64,000 bases of DNA, taken from Methyloterricola oryzae. GTDB taxonomy: Bacteria; Pseudomonadota; Gammaproteobacteria; Methylococcales; Methylococcaceae. The notes under the pieces are model-generated. The model did no database searches. It was not told the DNA's origin and saw nothing but the letters and a program-made list of their open reading frames with translations. A program made the position numbers and the translations under genes. Shown here in pieces: positions 35,318-44,524 of this stretch. Location: NCBI RefSeq assembly GCF_000934725.1, contig NZ_JYNS01000002.1, positions 1 to 64,000 of the forward strand, given 5' to 3'. How positions within the stretch are numbered: position 1 is the stretch's first letter; every line of letters begins with the position of its first letter.

Positions 35318-37108
35318 GTGAGCAGCTCGGAAAGTCTCGGCGGGGCCGCACGGTCCCAACGGATTTCGACCCTAAGGGCCCTGGTTCCGTTTCTAAAACC
35401 TTACCGGAGCAGGGCGGTGCTGGCCTTCCTGCTCCTTTGTTTGGCTTCGGGGGCCCTGCTGACGGTACCTTCGGGGTTTCGTCAACTCATCGACGAAGGT
35501 TTTCTGCGGGGCGCTGTGAATCAGGAAAATGCCAGGCTTTTGGATTGGCATTTTCTGATGATCTTCGGTCTCGGAGCCCTCTGGGCTGTGGCGGTCGCCG
35601 GACGCTACTATCTGGTCAACTGGCTGGGCGAGCGGGTGACCGCGGATCTGCGAGTGGCCGTCTATGCCCAGATTCTTCGCCAGCCGCCTGAGTTCTTCGA
35701 GACCCTGCAAACCGGGGAAGTCCTCTCCCGGTTGACCGGCGATGCGACCCTGGTGCAGACGGTGGTGGGCTCTTCCATCTCCATGGGCCTGCGCAGCGTT
35801 TTCCAGGCGGCCGGCGGACTGGCCATGCTGGCCGTGACGGAGCTTCGCTTGTTCGCCATCACCCTGGGTCTACTGACCCTCCTCATTTTGCCCTTGATGA
35901 TCCTGGGCCGCCGGGTCCGCCGCTTGTCCCGGGTTTCCCAGGACCGCATCGCCGATTTCTCCGCCCTGGCCGGAGAGAGGCTCAACGCCGCGACCACAGT
36001 GCAGGCCTACACCCAAGAGGCTCTGGAATCCCGCCGCTATGCGGCCTTGGTGGAAACCAGCTTCCGTTCGGCCATGACCCGAAGCCGGTGGCGGGCGATA
36101 CTGACCCTGCTTCTGATCAGCGCGGTCTTTGGGGCCGTGCTGTTCGTGCTCTGGCTCGGCGCCCAGGCGGTGGCGGCGGGCAGCATGACCACCGGGCAAC
36201 TCACCTCCTTTGTGCTGTATGCGGTGATCGTGGCCGGCGCATCGGCCACCCTGGCCGAGGTCTGGGGCGATGTGATGCGCGCCGCGGGCGCCACCGAGCG
36301 CTTGATGGAATTGCTGCACGCCCGTTCCGCCATCGAGTCCCCGGCCAATCCGCTTACCCTGCCGAACCCAGGGCAAGCCGAGCTCAGCTTCGATCAGGTG
36401 GAATTCCGTTATCCGTCTCGCCCTTCGGTATCCACCTTGACCGACTTCTCCCTGGAAGTCCGCTCCGGCGAGACCCTGGCGCTGGTGGGTCCGTCGGGAG
36501 CCGGCAAAACCACGCTGTTTCAGTTACTGCAGCGCTTCTACGACCCGTGTGGCGGGTGCATCCGTTTCAACGGTGTGGACATTCGCAACCTTGCCCGGGA
36601 GGAACTGCGCGGCGCCATCGCCATCGTCCCCCAGGACCCTGTCATTTTCTCCGCCAACGCTATGGAAAACATCCGCTACGGGAGGCCGGAGGCCAGTGAC
36701 CAGGAAGTCCTAGCCGCTTCGCGATCCGCCCACGCCCACGAATTCATCAGCGAGCTTGCGGAAGGCTACCGGACCTTTCTCGGCGAACGGGGCGTACGTC
36801 TCTCGGGTGGGCAAAGGCAGCGTATGGCCATCGCCCGCGCCATCCTGAAAAACGCCCCCCTGCTCCTGCTGGACGAGGCGACATCGGCCCTGGACGCGGA
36901 GTCGGAACGGCTGGTGCAACAAGGGCTGGAGGCCGCCATGCAAAATCGCACCACTCTGGTCATTGCCCACCGGCTGGCCACGGTGCGGCGGGTGGACCGT
37001 ATCGTGGTCATGGATCACGGGCGTATCGTCGAGCAGGGCAACGCGGAGGAACTCAAACAGGCGGGCGGGCTTTTTGCCCGGCTGTCAGCACTTCAATTGA
37101 TCGATTGA
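35318..37108 (+). CDS. MsbA-like ABC exporter (fused membrane and ATPase domains)
   Basis: The protein is 596 residues from a GTG at 35318. Six membrane segments lie between about residues 25 and 310. The ATPase domain has Walker A GPSGAGKTT, signature LSGGQRQRMAIARAIL, Walker B LLLLDEATSALD and H-loop AHRLATV. This half-transporter works as a homodimer. It is divergent from the AttE-like operon with a 275-base gap between. The substrate is not indicated by context; lipid or peptide export are possible. A terminator lies at 37225-37242. Confidence 0.88.
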   Translation: MSSSESLGGAARSQRISTLRALVPFLKPYRSRAVLAFLLLCLASGALLTVPSGFRQLIDEGFLRGAVNQENARLLDWHFLMIFGLGALWAVAVAGRYYLVNWLGERVTADLRVAVYAQILRQPPEFFETLQTGEVLSRLTGDATLVQTVVGSSISMGLRSVFQAAGGLAMLAVTELRLFAITLGLLTLLILPLMILGRRVRRLSRVSQDRIADFSALAGERLNAATTVQAYTQEALESRRYAALVETSFRSAMTRSRWRAILTLLLISAVFGAVLFVLWLGAQAVAAGSMTTGQLTSFVLYAVIVAGASATLAEVWGDVMRAAGATERLMELLHARSAIESPANPLTLPNPGQAELSFDQVEFRYPSRPSVSTLTDFSLEVRSGETLALVGPSGAGKTTLFQLLQRFYDPCGGCIRFNGVDIRNLAREELRGAIAIVPQDPVIFSANAMENIRYGRPEASDQEVLAASRSAHAHEFISELAEGYRTFLGERGVRLSGGQRQRMAIARAILKNAPLLLLDEATSALDAESERLVQQGLEAAMQNRTTLVIAHRLATVRRVDRIVVMDHGRIVEQGNAEELKQAGGLFARLSALQLID

Positions 37109-37224
37109 CATGCTCCAGAGCACGCACGTATTGATGCCTTGAGGCTCTAAGGGACGCAGGAAACGAGGCGGGACACTCCATCGGTGCTCATAGTGCGCCA
37201 ATTGGTTGTTTTTTTCGCAGGTTG

Positions 37225-37242
37225 AAGCCTGTAGGCTTTTTT
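37225..37242 (+). terminator. Intrinsic terminator downstream of the ABC exporter
   Basis: AAGCC-TGTA-GGCTT is a perfect 5-bp stem with a 4-base loop, running into six T. It lies about 117 bases after the exporter stop. A very similar TGTAGGCTTTTTT occurs at 30492-30504. Confidence 0.6.
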
Positions 37243-37372
37243 AGGCCACTGTGTCGGGTCAGTGTGGGGAAGCTTACGTCGAGTCGCTCGGCAAGCCCTG
37301 AATGATCTGTTCAAGGAAGCGAGGCCCTGCGATGCCATGTTACCCGGGACACGGGGGATTGTTTTCCGTCTG

Positions 37373-38428
37373 TCAGCGCTGAGCTTGCGGGCGTAATTCC
37401 GGTTTGATGGCGGATTGCTTGGACTTGACGCAGCGAAATCCCGTGTGCATCAAGCCGGTGTCGGGGCTGGCCTTCATGCGCGCGCTAGGCCTGAAGCTGG
37501 CGCAGGCCGATTCGTCGCAAAGGAAGGAACCGCCGCGGTGAACCCGCTTCTTGATATGCGGTTCCTCGGGGTCCAGGCTCTCCGCCGGTCCCTTGGGATT
37601 CACGACAACTTTTGTGCCTTTGCCGAGAGCATAGGCATCGGCCCGGTACCAATCCTGCACCCATTCCCAGGCGTTGCCGGTCATGTCGTAAAGTCCGAAC
37701 CCATTCGGTGGAAAGGATTTGACCGGGCTGGTTCCGGTGTGACCGTCGGCGCCGGAATTCTTGAAGGGGAAGCGGCCCTGCCAGATGTTGGCCCGCGGCG
37801 CGCCCTGATTGGGGTGTTGGTTGCCCCAGGCAAAGGTTTTGCCCTTCAGGCCCCCGCGCGCAGCATATTCCCATTCGGCCTCGGTGGGCAGGCGCTTGCC
37901 CGCCCACTGGGCATAGGCTGTGGCGTCGTACCAGGAGACTTGCACCACCGGATGCTCGTCCTTGCCTGCGATATTGCTTTCAGGGCCCTGGGGGTGGCGC
38001 CAGTTGGCGCCCTCGACCCAACGCCACCAATACTCGCCTGGGACGCTCGGGGAAGCGAACACCAGCGCGCCGGGCTTCAGGCTGTCCGCCGGAGGTGGCG
38101 GCGAGCCCGGCGGCAGCTGCGCCATGATGTCTTCCAGCTTGGGCGCCTGTTCGGCGGTGGTGACGTAGTGGGTGGCTTCCACAAAGCGACGGAACTCGGC
38201 ATTGGTGACTTCCGTGGTGTCCATCCAGAATCCGTCCAGCCTGACGCGGTGAACCGGCCTTTCATCGGCGCGGGTCAGCGGGCCCTCGCTACCCATCATG
38301 AATTCCCCCCCGGGTATCCAGACCATTCCGGGTGGCGCCGCTTCCGGCTGGGCGCCCCACGCGGAAGCGGCGATGAGCAGCGGGCTCAGCCAGCTTGCCA
38401 ACCTATGCGGCAGGCCTAGCCTGATCAC
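37373..38428 (-). CDS. Formylglycine-generating enzyme (sulfatase-activating)
   Basis: The protein is 351 residues when started at the GTG at 38428, which overlaps the sulfatase stop as GTGA and gives a clean signal peptide (LASWLSPLLIAASAWG-AQ). The SUMF1 fold motifs are present: MVWIPGGEFMMGS, DTTEVTNAEFRRF, RLPTEAEWEYAARGG, GLYDMTGNAWEWVQDWY. The two catalytic cysteines are present in GGSFLCDESACASFRPSAR (residues 304 and 309). It oxidises the active-site Cys of a sulfatase to formylglycine with O2. The substrate is very likely the adjacent sulfatase, and both appear to be exported. Confidence 0.92.
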   Translation of the reverse strand: MIRLGLPHRLASWLSPLLIAASAWGAQPEAAPPGMVWIPGGEFMMGSEGPLTRADERPVHRVRLDGFWMDTTEVTNAEFRRFVEATHYVTTAEQAPKLEDIMAQLPPGSPPPPADSLKPGALVFASPSVPGEYWWRWVEGANWRHPQGPESNIAGKDEHPVVQVSWYDATAYAQWAGKRLPTEAEWEYAARGGLKGKTFAWGNQHPNQGAPRANIWQGRFPFKNSGADGHTGTSPVKSFPPNGFGLYDMTGNAWEWVQDWYRADAYALGKGTKVVVNPKGPAESLDPEEPHIKKRVHRGGSFLCDESACASFRPSARMKASPDTGLMHTGFRCVKSKQSAIKPELRPQAQR

Positions 38429-40617
38429 TGCGATGATCCGGTTTTGGTGGGCTTGCACTGGGTACCCAGGTTGTCGAGGATGATCTGGTAGTCGGCCTGA
38501 TCGGTCAGGCCATCCAGGTTGAAGTCATACCAACTGGACAATCCGCCATTCATCCGGCTGAACTTGTTCCATTCGTCGATATCCTTCTGGTCCACGCGCA
38601 GGTCGAGGTTGCCATCACCGGGGCAGTCCACGTCGCTTTGCTGCAGTCGCGCCAGCCTGTCTTTCAGGGCCTGGTAGTTGCGCTTGGCCTGGGGCTTCAA
38701 TGCGGAGACGCCATTCACCAGCAAATCGCTGCCCTCGCGATCCAGCTTGGGCAATGTCTTGTCTTCGTTGACCTGGTAGAGTTCCTCGGTCTGGGTATCG
38801 ACGCAGGCGTTACTCGACGCGTCGTAATTCTTGGTGAAGTTCTGCACGAACTTGTAATGCTGGTTGCGGACGGCGATGGCGCCCTGCGGGATGATGGACA
38901 CCACCTCGTTGGCACGGCCGTTGTTTGTCAGATAGACCTGGACATCGCAGCAATGGGCCAGGCCCTGGGTTCCTGCCGTCCCGGGGGCATCGGCGCCCAC
39001 GCCCCACCAAACGCCGCCGTTGTCCTCGCACACACTCTTGCTCACCGGAATGTGGGAGCAGCTATTGGCGAACTGGCAAGGCCCGTTGAGGCCTCCATTG
39101 GCTTGCAGGTTGAGGTCGATCTGGCTGTAGTTGAACTTGCGGATGCCCCCCTGATTCGGGTTGGCAAGATAGGGCAGCATTGGCTTCGAATCGATCTGCC
39201 AGGGCACGCTCTTGTGCACATCGATGCCAGCGATTTCGCCGAACAGCTGATACAGATCGGCGATATTGGTCATGTGCTTGACGTCCCGGTTCAGCTTATT
39301 GACCTTGGGCCCAGCCACCAGCAAGGGCGTCCATATCCCTGTCTGGTAGGGCGTCCCTTTGGAGCGGCTGGGATCGAAGGGCTGCTTCACGGTGTAGCCC
39401 AGAGAGCCGTTGTCATCCACCAAAACCACCATGGTATCGGTGCTCTTGGGATCGTAGGACAGGCTGCCATCGGAATTCCGCCGTGCCAGACCGATGGAGG
39501 TCAGGAGTCGGCCGATTTCGCTGTCCATGGCCTCGATCATCTGATTGTTCAGAGGAAACGAATCTTCCGGCGAGGTGCTCGCGCAGTTGATGCCGTTGGT
39601 GTTGAGGGCATCGGACGGCAACAGGGCCACGGGCGGCTGTTGCAAGGGCGTGTGGACCGTGGCGAAGCTGACGCTTGCCATCCATGGCGTGCCTTGCGGG
39701 CGCGACTGGATCCACTCGATGGCGGCGTCGATGTGGGCGCTGCCGCGATAGCCCCGTGCCCGGATATCCTGGGGCGGGACGCTCTCGACCCGGCCGTCGT
39801 CATGGTTGATGACGACGGGCGAGACGTAATGCGCGCTCATCTGCGAAAAATCGATGTAGGCGGGCCGGCTGGCCTGACAGGATTTGCCCGGATCAAAGAT
39901 GCCACCGCTGTCACGGCAGGCACGGCCGGGCGGATTGATCGCACCCGCGGCGGCCGACACATCGCTGCAACTGTTGTCGGGCTTGTAGCAGGCGCCCTGA
40001 TCGGCCCCGCCGTGATCGGAGCCCGGCACGAATCCGCAGGAATAGGTTCCGGCGGCAGCCACGCCACCGGCTGTGGTATCGATGGAGGAGGGGTCGCCGG
40101 TTTCGTCCAGCCAGCCCCAGAAGTAATCCCAGCCCAGGGAATGGGGCATGCCCAGGCCATAAGGGTTGTTGCCCTGCAGCCCCAGGTGGAACTTGCCGAA
40201 CAAGCCGCTCTGGTAATTGCGCTGTTTCAGCAGCTTGGGAACGGTGATGTCGAAGGGTGAGACCATGGAGTTGGCAAGGTCATCGGGGCCCAACGCGCCC
40301 AAGACGTTGCTGCGCATGGGGAAGCGGCCTTCGAAAAATACCGCGCGACTGGGCGAGCAAGCGGGCATCGACCAGTTATTGCGAAAGCGCACGCTCTTAT
40401 TGGCGATCGTATTGACGTTCGGCATGGCCGGAGGCGTGGTTCCTCCGTAACCGAACGCCGACAACTGATCGATGCCGACGTCATCCATGATGATGAACAG
40501 GATGTTGGGCGGGACTGGCTTCTGCTTGGCCAGGGCCACGGAACTGGCGGGGAGCAGGCACGCGCTCAAGAGCACAGTGAGGTAACGCGGTAGCATGAAG
40601 ATTCGCATGGGCTTCAT
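38425..40617 (-). CDS. Exported Cys-type sulfatase with C-terminal dockerin-like segment
   Basis: The protein is 730 residues from the ATG at 40617, with a signal peptide (residues 1-31, LTVLLSACLLPASSVALA). The metal-binding NILFIIMDDVGID and the sulfatase core CSPSRAVFFEGR are clear, with Cys87 as the formylglycine precursor. Insertions with several Cys residues (residues 220-280 and 540-590) are unusual. The last 65 residues contain two calcium-loop repeats (DGNLDLRVDQKDI and DFNLDGLTDQADY), like a dockerin or EF-hand pair. It hydrolyses a sulfate ester outside the cytoplasm; the substrate is unknown. Starts further upstream (up to 40776) are possible but lack a signal peptide. Confidence 0.85.
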   Translation of the reverse strand: MKPMRIFMLPRYLTVLLSACLLPASSVALAKQKPVPPNILFIIMDDVGIDQLSAFGYGGTTPPAMPNVNTIANKSVRFRNNWSMPACSPSRAVFFEGRFPMRSNVLGALGPDDLANSMVSPFDITVPKLLKQRNYQSGLFGKFHLGLQGNNPYGLGMPHSLGWDYFWGWLDETGDPSSIDTTAGGVAAAGTYSCGFVPGSDHGGADQGACYKPDNSCSDVSAAAGAINPPGRACRDSGGIFDPGKSCQASRPAYIDFSQMSAHYVSPVVINHDDGRVESVPPQDIRARGYRGSAHIDAAIEWIQSRPQGTPWMASVSFATVHTPLQQPPVALLPSDALNTNGINCASTSPEDSFPLNNQMIEAMDSEIGRLLTSIGLARRNSDGSLSYDPKSTDTMVVLVDDNGSLGYTVKQPFDPSRSKGTPYQTGIWTPLLVAGPKVNKLNRDVKHMTNIADLYQLFGEIAGIDVHKSVPWQIDSKPMLPYLANPNQGGIRKFNYSQIDLNLQANGGLNGPCQFANSCSHIPVSKSVCEDNGGVWWGVGADAPGTAGTQGLAHCCDVQVYLTNNGRANEVVSIIPQGAIAVRNQHYKFVQNFTKNYDASSNACVDTQTEELYQVNEDKTLPKLDREGSDLLVNGVSALKPQAKRNYQALKDRLARLQQSDVDCPGDGNLDLRVDQKDIDEWNKFSRMNGGLSSWYDFNLDGLTDQADYQIILDNLGTQCKPTKTGSSQ

Positions 40618-40911
40618 CGTCGGCAATCTCAAACATATCCGTAGGGGCCCGCGCGCCCCTTGGACGAAGGGCCTTGTCACGGGGGCGGGAGGCGATCGGT
40701 TAAAGATAGACGATCTATACGTATGGATACTGATGTTCGCAAGCATGATTTCTTGACGAGGGCTCCATTCTTCCATAGAGTATTTTTACCGAACCAATAA
40801 ACATTACTCCATATGGGTATTTCTTTCCTCGTCGAATAATGAAGCAGGGGGGATTTATCCCTTGATCTATAACGTCCAGTGTTCTGGGCATGAGAAGACG
40901 AAGGAGAACTC

Positions 40912-41565
40912 ATGCAAGACGCAAATTCCATATTCAAATCCTCGGTCCGTTTTCTTTTGGCAAAGCCCAGTAATTTTGTCGCAAGCGTTTGGCCCAGCCC
41001 CAGCAGCCTGTCGACAATGCGGAGGCTTAATCAAATTCAGCTTACCGCATCGCAGTTGGGGGCAATCGTTGAAGTATTGAGAAATAAGGGCCCGTGCAAG
41101 CTATTGGTGTTTGGGCTGGGAAATGACAGCAAATTCTGGCATGCCGTCAACAAGGGTGGTGAGACAGTATTCCTGGAGAATCACCCCGGCTGGTTGGAGA
41201 AGGTTGTCGGCGCAGCGCCTTACATTCAGGCCTATCTGGTGAATTACGACACCCGCCTCAGGGACTGGCGGGAACTCATGGCAGTCCCGGATCGACTGGC
41301 CTTGGAACTCCCGGAAGCGGTGCTGAAGCAGCAGTGGGATGTCGTTTTGGTCGACGGGCCTAGGGGTTGGAACGACCAGATGCCAGGCAGAATGAAGAGT
41401 ATCTTCGAGGCGTCCAGGCTAGTGGCTCCGGATGGGGATATATTCGTACACGACTGCGAAAGAGAGGTGGAAGATGCTTACTGTAACCATTTTCTCGGCC
41501 CTGAAAACCTGGAACTGGAGTTACCCGCTGAAATAGGAACACTACGGCACTATCGTCCGTCCTAA
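40912..41565 (+). CDS. DUF579-like (plant GXM/IRX15 family) polysaccharide methyltransferase
   Basis: The protein has 217 residues. LLVFGLGNDSKFWHAVN (64-80), ETVFLENHPGW (84-94), NYDTRL (111-116), WDVVLVDGPRGWNDQMPGRM (142-161) and DIFVHDCEREVED (176-188) match, block by block, the glucuronoxylan 4-O-methyltransferase family of plant cell walls. The first block is the SAM-binding loop and the DGPRG and HD residues are the expected catalytic region. No signal peptide is obvious, so it may act in the cytoplasm on a precursor. It is divergent from the sulfatase operon (gap 294 bases), which could mean a shared glycan theme. Ribosome site GAAGGAGA precedes the ATG. Confidence 0.75.
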   Translation: MQDANSIFKSSVRFLLAKPSNFVASVWPSPSSLSTMRRLNQIQLTASQLGAIVEVLRNKGPCKLLVFGLGNDSKFWHAVNKGGETVFLENHPGWLEKVVGAAPYIQAYLVNYDTRLRDWRELMAVPDRLALELPEAVLKQQWDVVLVDGPRGWNDQMPGRMKSIFEASRLVAPDGDIFVHDCEREVEDAYCNHFLGPENLELELPAEIGTLRHYRPS

Positions 41566-42304
41566 GGTACTGAAATTATCGGGTAACTGCGCGCCCGGCG
41601 GCAAAATCAGCAATCCCTCATTATCAGGTTTTCTCATGTACGTTCAGGAAGGAAAAAGGCGCAGGACTGAAGTTTTCAGATTTTCTACGAGGAATTGCGG
41701 AGTTGGCTTCCGGGCGGCGTGCTAGAGCGGCCCAACGTCAATCGGATGTCGGAGCCGTCAACGACCGCGAATTTTGCTTCCGATCAGTGGATTCGAGGTC
41801 CGTGCTGCGGCGAGTGTGATGGCGTCTTCCGCCACGCGTCTTTCCAGCCAGGGTGCCGGTCTCAAACGGCCTTCATTCCATTCCTGCGGATGACTTGGAT
41901 CCTTGCGTCGTCTGGTAGTTTGCGAGATAGGCTCGCATCCTCCAGATAAGGCAAGTCCCAGTTCGATCGACCGGCTCTGCCGCGGGACTGTCCTGCATCT
42001 AGCTCGGCGTGACCTGTCCTGCGCCTTGCGCCGACCGCCAGGCGGCGTAATCGGAAGTGCTTTGACTGCCGCCTTTGCTTAGGCAGCGCTGCCCACGCGC
42101 GCTCCTGAAGTCGAGGTAGCCGCAGGTATGGACCTAGCGCTTGGGAGGCAACCGAGCAGTTTTTTCAACGAGAACGCGCTTGAATTCCCTGAATCACGGC
42201 AACAGCGCCGCGCTCTTGAATGTGCTAGCCGTGTTGACGGGCGCATGAGACCTCGCGACACTTGTTGGTAAAGGCTTTCGCCCATAGGAGGGAAAAGAGT
42301 TCAT
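41566..42304. other. Intergenic, no gene recognised
   Basis: This 739-base stretch lacks a convincing frame. Two short frames (41695-41949 plus strand and 42079-42285 minus strand) have no family features and no ribosome site. It might be decayed coding sequence. Confidence 0.5.
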
Positions 42305-43795
42305 ATGGCGTATGTGATCGGCATCGATGGCGGGACAGAGTCTCTGCGGGCGGGTGTTTTCGACTTGGCGGGAAAGCCGCTGGCCTTCGCGGCGACGCCC
42401 TACCCGACGGATTTTCCGCGCCCGGGCTGGGCGGAGCAGAAACCAACCGACTGGTGGGATGCTCTGGGCAAAAGCGTGCGTCGAGCCGTGGCCGAGTCTG
42501 GCGTGGCGGCGCGGGACATTGCGGGGCTCGCATTGGACACCACCTGTTGTTCGGTGGTTGCGCTCGACCAGCGTGGCTTGCCGCTCCGGCCCGCTCTGAT
42601 TTGGATGGACGTGCGTGCCGCCGAGGAGGCAGGGCGCGTTCTGGCCACCGGCGATCCCGCGTTGCAGGTCAACGGGGGCGGCAAAGGACCGGTCTCCGCG
42701 GAATGGATGATGCCGAAGGCACTCTGGCTTTCGCGACACGAGCCGGCTGTGTTTCAGGCAGCCGCCACGATTTGCGAGTATCAGGATTACCTGAACTTCC
42801 GTTTGACCGGACGGATGGTGGCTTCCATCACCAATGCCGCCGTACGCTGGCATTACCAAACCCGGAACGGCGGTTATGCCTGTCGTCTGGCCGCGGCTTT
42901 GGGCATCGGCGAACTCGCGGACAAATGGCCCGGCGAGGTGGTTCCATTGGGCGATCTCATCGGGACTTTGACACCGGAAGCAGCGCAGCATCTGGGATTG
43001 AGAGCCGGAACGCCGGTTGCCCAGGGCGGCGCTGATGCGTTCATCGCCATGCTCGGGCTGGGCGTGGTGAAGCCCGGTTCCCTCGCGTTCATCACCGGCT
43101 CATCCCATCTGCACCTGGGACTTTCCGCGCGTGCGTTCAGCGGCCGGGGCATCTGGGGCACGTACGCGGATGCCGTCATGCCGGGGCTCCACGTGGTGGA
43201 GGGTGGGCAGACCTCCACGGGTTCGGTGGTCCAGTGGTTCAAGAACCTTCTCGGGGAAGCCACGAGCTATGCCGCCCTGGATGCGGAAGCGGCGGCACTG
43301 CCTCCCGGTGCCGAGGGCTTGCTGGTCCAAGAACATTTCCAGGGCAACCGCACCCCCCACACCGACCCGCTTTCTCGAGGGGCAATTCTGGGCCTTAGTC
43401 TCAAGCATGGGCGTGGCCATATATTCCGGGCCCTGCTGGAAGGTATTGCTTTTGGCACCGAGGCCGTATTGCAGGCCATGCGCGGCAACGGCTATGTCCC
43501 GGCAGAACTCGTCCTGTGCGGCGGTGCGGCCCGCTCGGCGCTCTGGATGCAGATCCACGCGGACGTGTCCGGGCTACCGCTGATCCTGACGGAAGTGGCG
43601 GATGCGCCGGCGCTCGGTTGCGCCATCCTCGCTGCTGTCGGTGCCGGGCGATACTCCGGCATCGAGGAGGCTGCCGGTGCCATGGTAAAGGTGGCCCGCC
43701 GCATCGAGCCCAACCCGGCTGCTCATGCGACCTATGCCCCCCTTTTCGCCGCCTACCAGCGGGCTTATCCGGCACTCAAGTTGGTTATATCCTGA
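42305..43795 (+). CDS. FGGY-family carbohydrate kinase (ribulokinase-like)
   Basis: The protein has 496 residues with both FGGY domains. The N-terminal phosphate loop is IGIDGGTESLRAGVFD, followed by LALDTTCCSVVALD. The C-terminal domain has LVLCGGAARSALWMQIHADVSG, the adenosine-binding region. The two tryptophans and Cys pair near the start are like D-ribulokinase/FGGY-RBTK proteins, but xylulokinase or other ketose kinases are alternatives. It phosphorylates a sugar or polyol with ATP. No transporter or dehydrogenase partner is close, so the substrate is open. Ribosome site AGGGAAAAGAG precedes the ATG. Confidence 0.85.
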   Translation: MAYVIGIDGGTESLRAGVFDLAGKPLAFAATPYPTDFPRPGWAEQKPTDWWDALGKSVRRAVAESGVAARDIAGLALDTTCCSVVALDQRGLPLRPALIWMDVRAAEEAGRVLATGDPALQVNGGGKGPVSAEWMMPKALWLSRHEPAVFQAAATICEYQDYLNFRLTGRMVASITNAAVRWHYQTRNGGYACRLAAALGIGELADKWPGEVVPLGDLIGTLTPEAAQHLGLRAGTPVAQGGADAFIAMLGLGVVKPGSLAFITGSSHLHLGLSARAFSGRGIWGTYADAVMPGLHVVEGGQTSTGSVVQWFKNLLGEATSYAALDAEAAALPPGAEGLLVQEHFQGNRTPHTDPLSRGAILGLSLKHGRGHIFRALLEGIAFGTEAVLQAMRGNGYVPAELVLCGGAARSALWMQIHADVSGLPLILTEVADAPALGCAILAAVGAGRYSGIEEAAGAMVKVARRIEPNPAAHATYAPLFAAYQRAYPALKLVIS

Positions 43796-44220
43796 AACAG
43801 AGGGTCCGGGGGGGCAGGGCTGCAGGGGAACCGGGAAGATCAGGGCCTGCGCGTGCCTCTTCCGCAGGTTGTCGTGGCGGGCAACTCAGCATGTTGTCGA
43901 TGAGTCGGCAGTCGGCGCTGCAACGAAGTCCTCGGCCGCCGACCGGGTTTGCCGGGGGGCAGCCCAATACCTCAATCCGCGAGCGCCCGTCCGGGGCGAA
44001 AAAACTTGATCTGAATCAGAGATGCGCCGAAGCCTTCTGGCGCGGCCTTGGCCGCGCTGGTGACTGTGATACCATTGCCACGCGCCAGGAAAATCCCTGG
44101 CATGCCGGACCTTTGGTCCGGGCAGCACAATAACACGGCGCATCAGGGAATCGGGTCGCGGCACCCTCGTCGGCAGTGTTGGTTCCCCGGCAGCGCCTTC
44201 AACGAGGAGGAATCTGTTGT
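43796..44220. other. Intergenic, structured leader upstream of small membrane protein
   Basis: No protein-coding gene is supported here. The right half contains three hairpins in a row (listed at 44040-44121). The last 20 bases hold a strong ribosome site (GAGGAGGA) for the gene at 44221. Confidence 0.5.
44040..44121 (+). promoter_or_regulatory. Three consecutive hairpins, possible structured 5' leader or small RNA
   Basis: The stems are GCGCGGCC/GGCCGCGC (44040-44057), GCCAGG/CCTGGC (about 44084-44101) and CCGGACC/GGTCCGG (about 44105-44121). None is followed by a T-run, so they are not simple terminators. They lie 100-180 bases before the small membrane protein gene. I do not recognise a known riboswitch class. 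Confidence 0.4.
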
Positions 44221-44454
44221 ATGTTCAAGTTCAACACCGAGACATTCATTGCCTATCCGGTACACACCAGTGCATTCGTCGCTGACTTCGCGGTGCTCAT
44301 GTTCATGCCCCTGGTCAGACCGCCGGTGATCCTTTCCATCATTCTACTGAGCGGACTGGTTTATCTGGCCATGTTCTTCGGCGTCAAGCTGCATGTGGGC
44401 GACGACAAGGCGGCTGCCGACGCCGGCGCCGCGGCGCCTCTGACCAATCCCTGA
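44221..44454 (+). CDS. Small membrane protein, 77 aa, unknown function
   Basis: The protein has one or two membrane segments between residues 19 and 55 (DFAVLMFMPLV, then VILSIILLSGLVYLAMFFGV). It ends with an Ala/Asp-rich soluble tail of about 20 residues. The strong ribosome site (GAGGAGG, 9 bases before the ATG) supports translation. It is preceded by a highly structured leader. It has no recognised family. Confidence 0.65.
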   Translation: MFKFNTETFIAYPVHTSAFVADFAVLMFMPLVRPPVILSIILLSGLVYLAMFFGVKLHVGDDKAAADAGAAAPLTNP

Positions 44455-44524
44455 GACTCAGCCCGCAGGTCCGGCGGGCTGACGCCCGCCCGGGCCATTC
44501 AAGACCCTTCAACCCGCTTCAGCC

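Noticed and set aside
35043-35351. 102-codon minus-strand frame before the AttE-like gene
   Set aside because: It overlaps the start of the divergent ABC exporter and has no family features; the gap is better explained as a divergent promoter region.
38638-40260. Open plus-strand frame of 540 codons
   Set aside because: It is antisense to the sulfatase, which has all catalytic motifs. The frame has low-complexity Ala/Gly/His composition.
41695-42285. Short frames in the gap before the FGGY kinase
   Set aside because: No ribosome site, no similarity to known families and no consistent coding signal.
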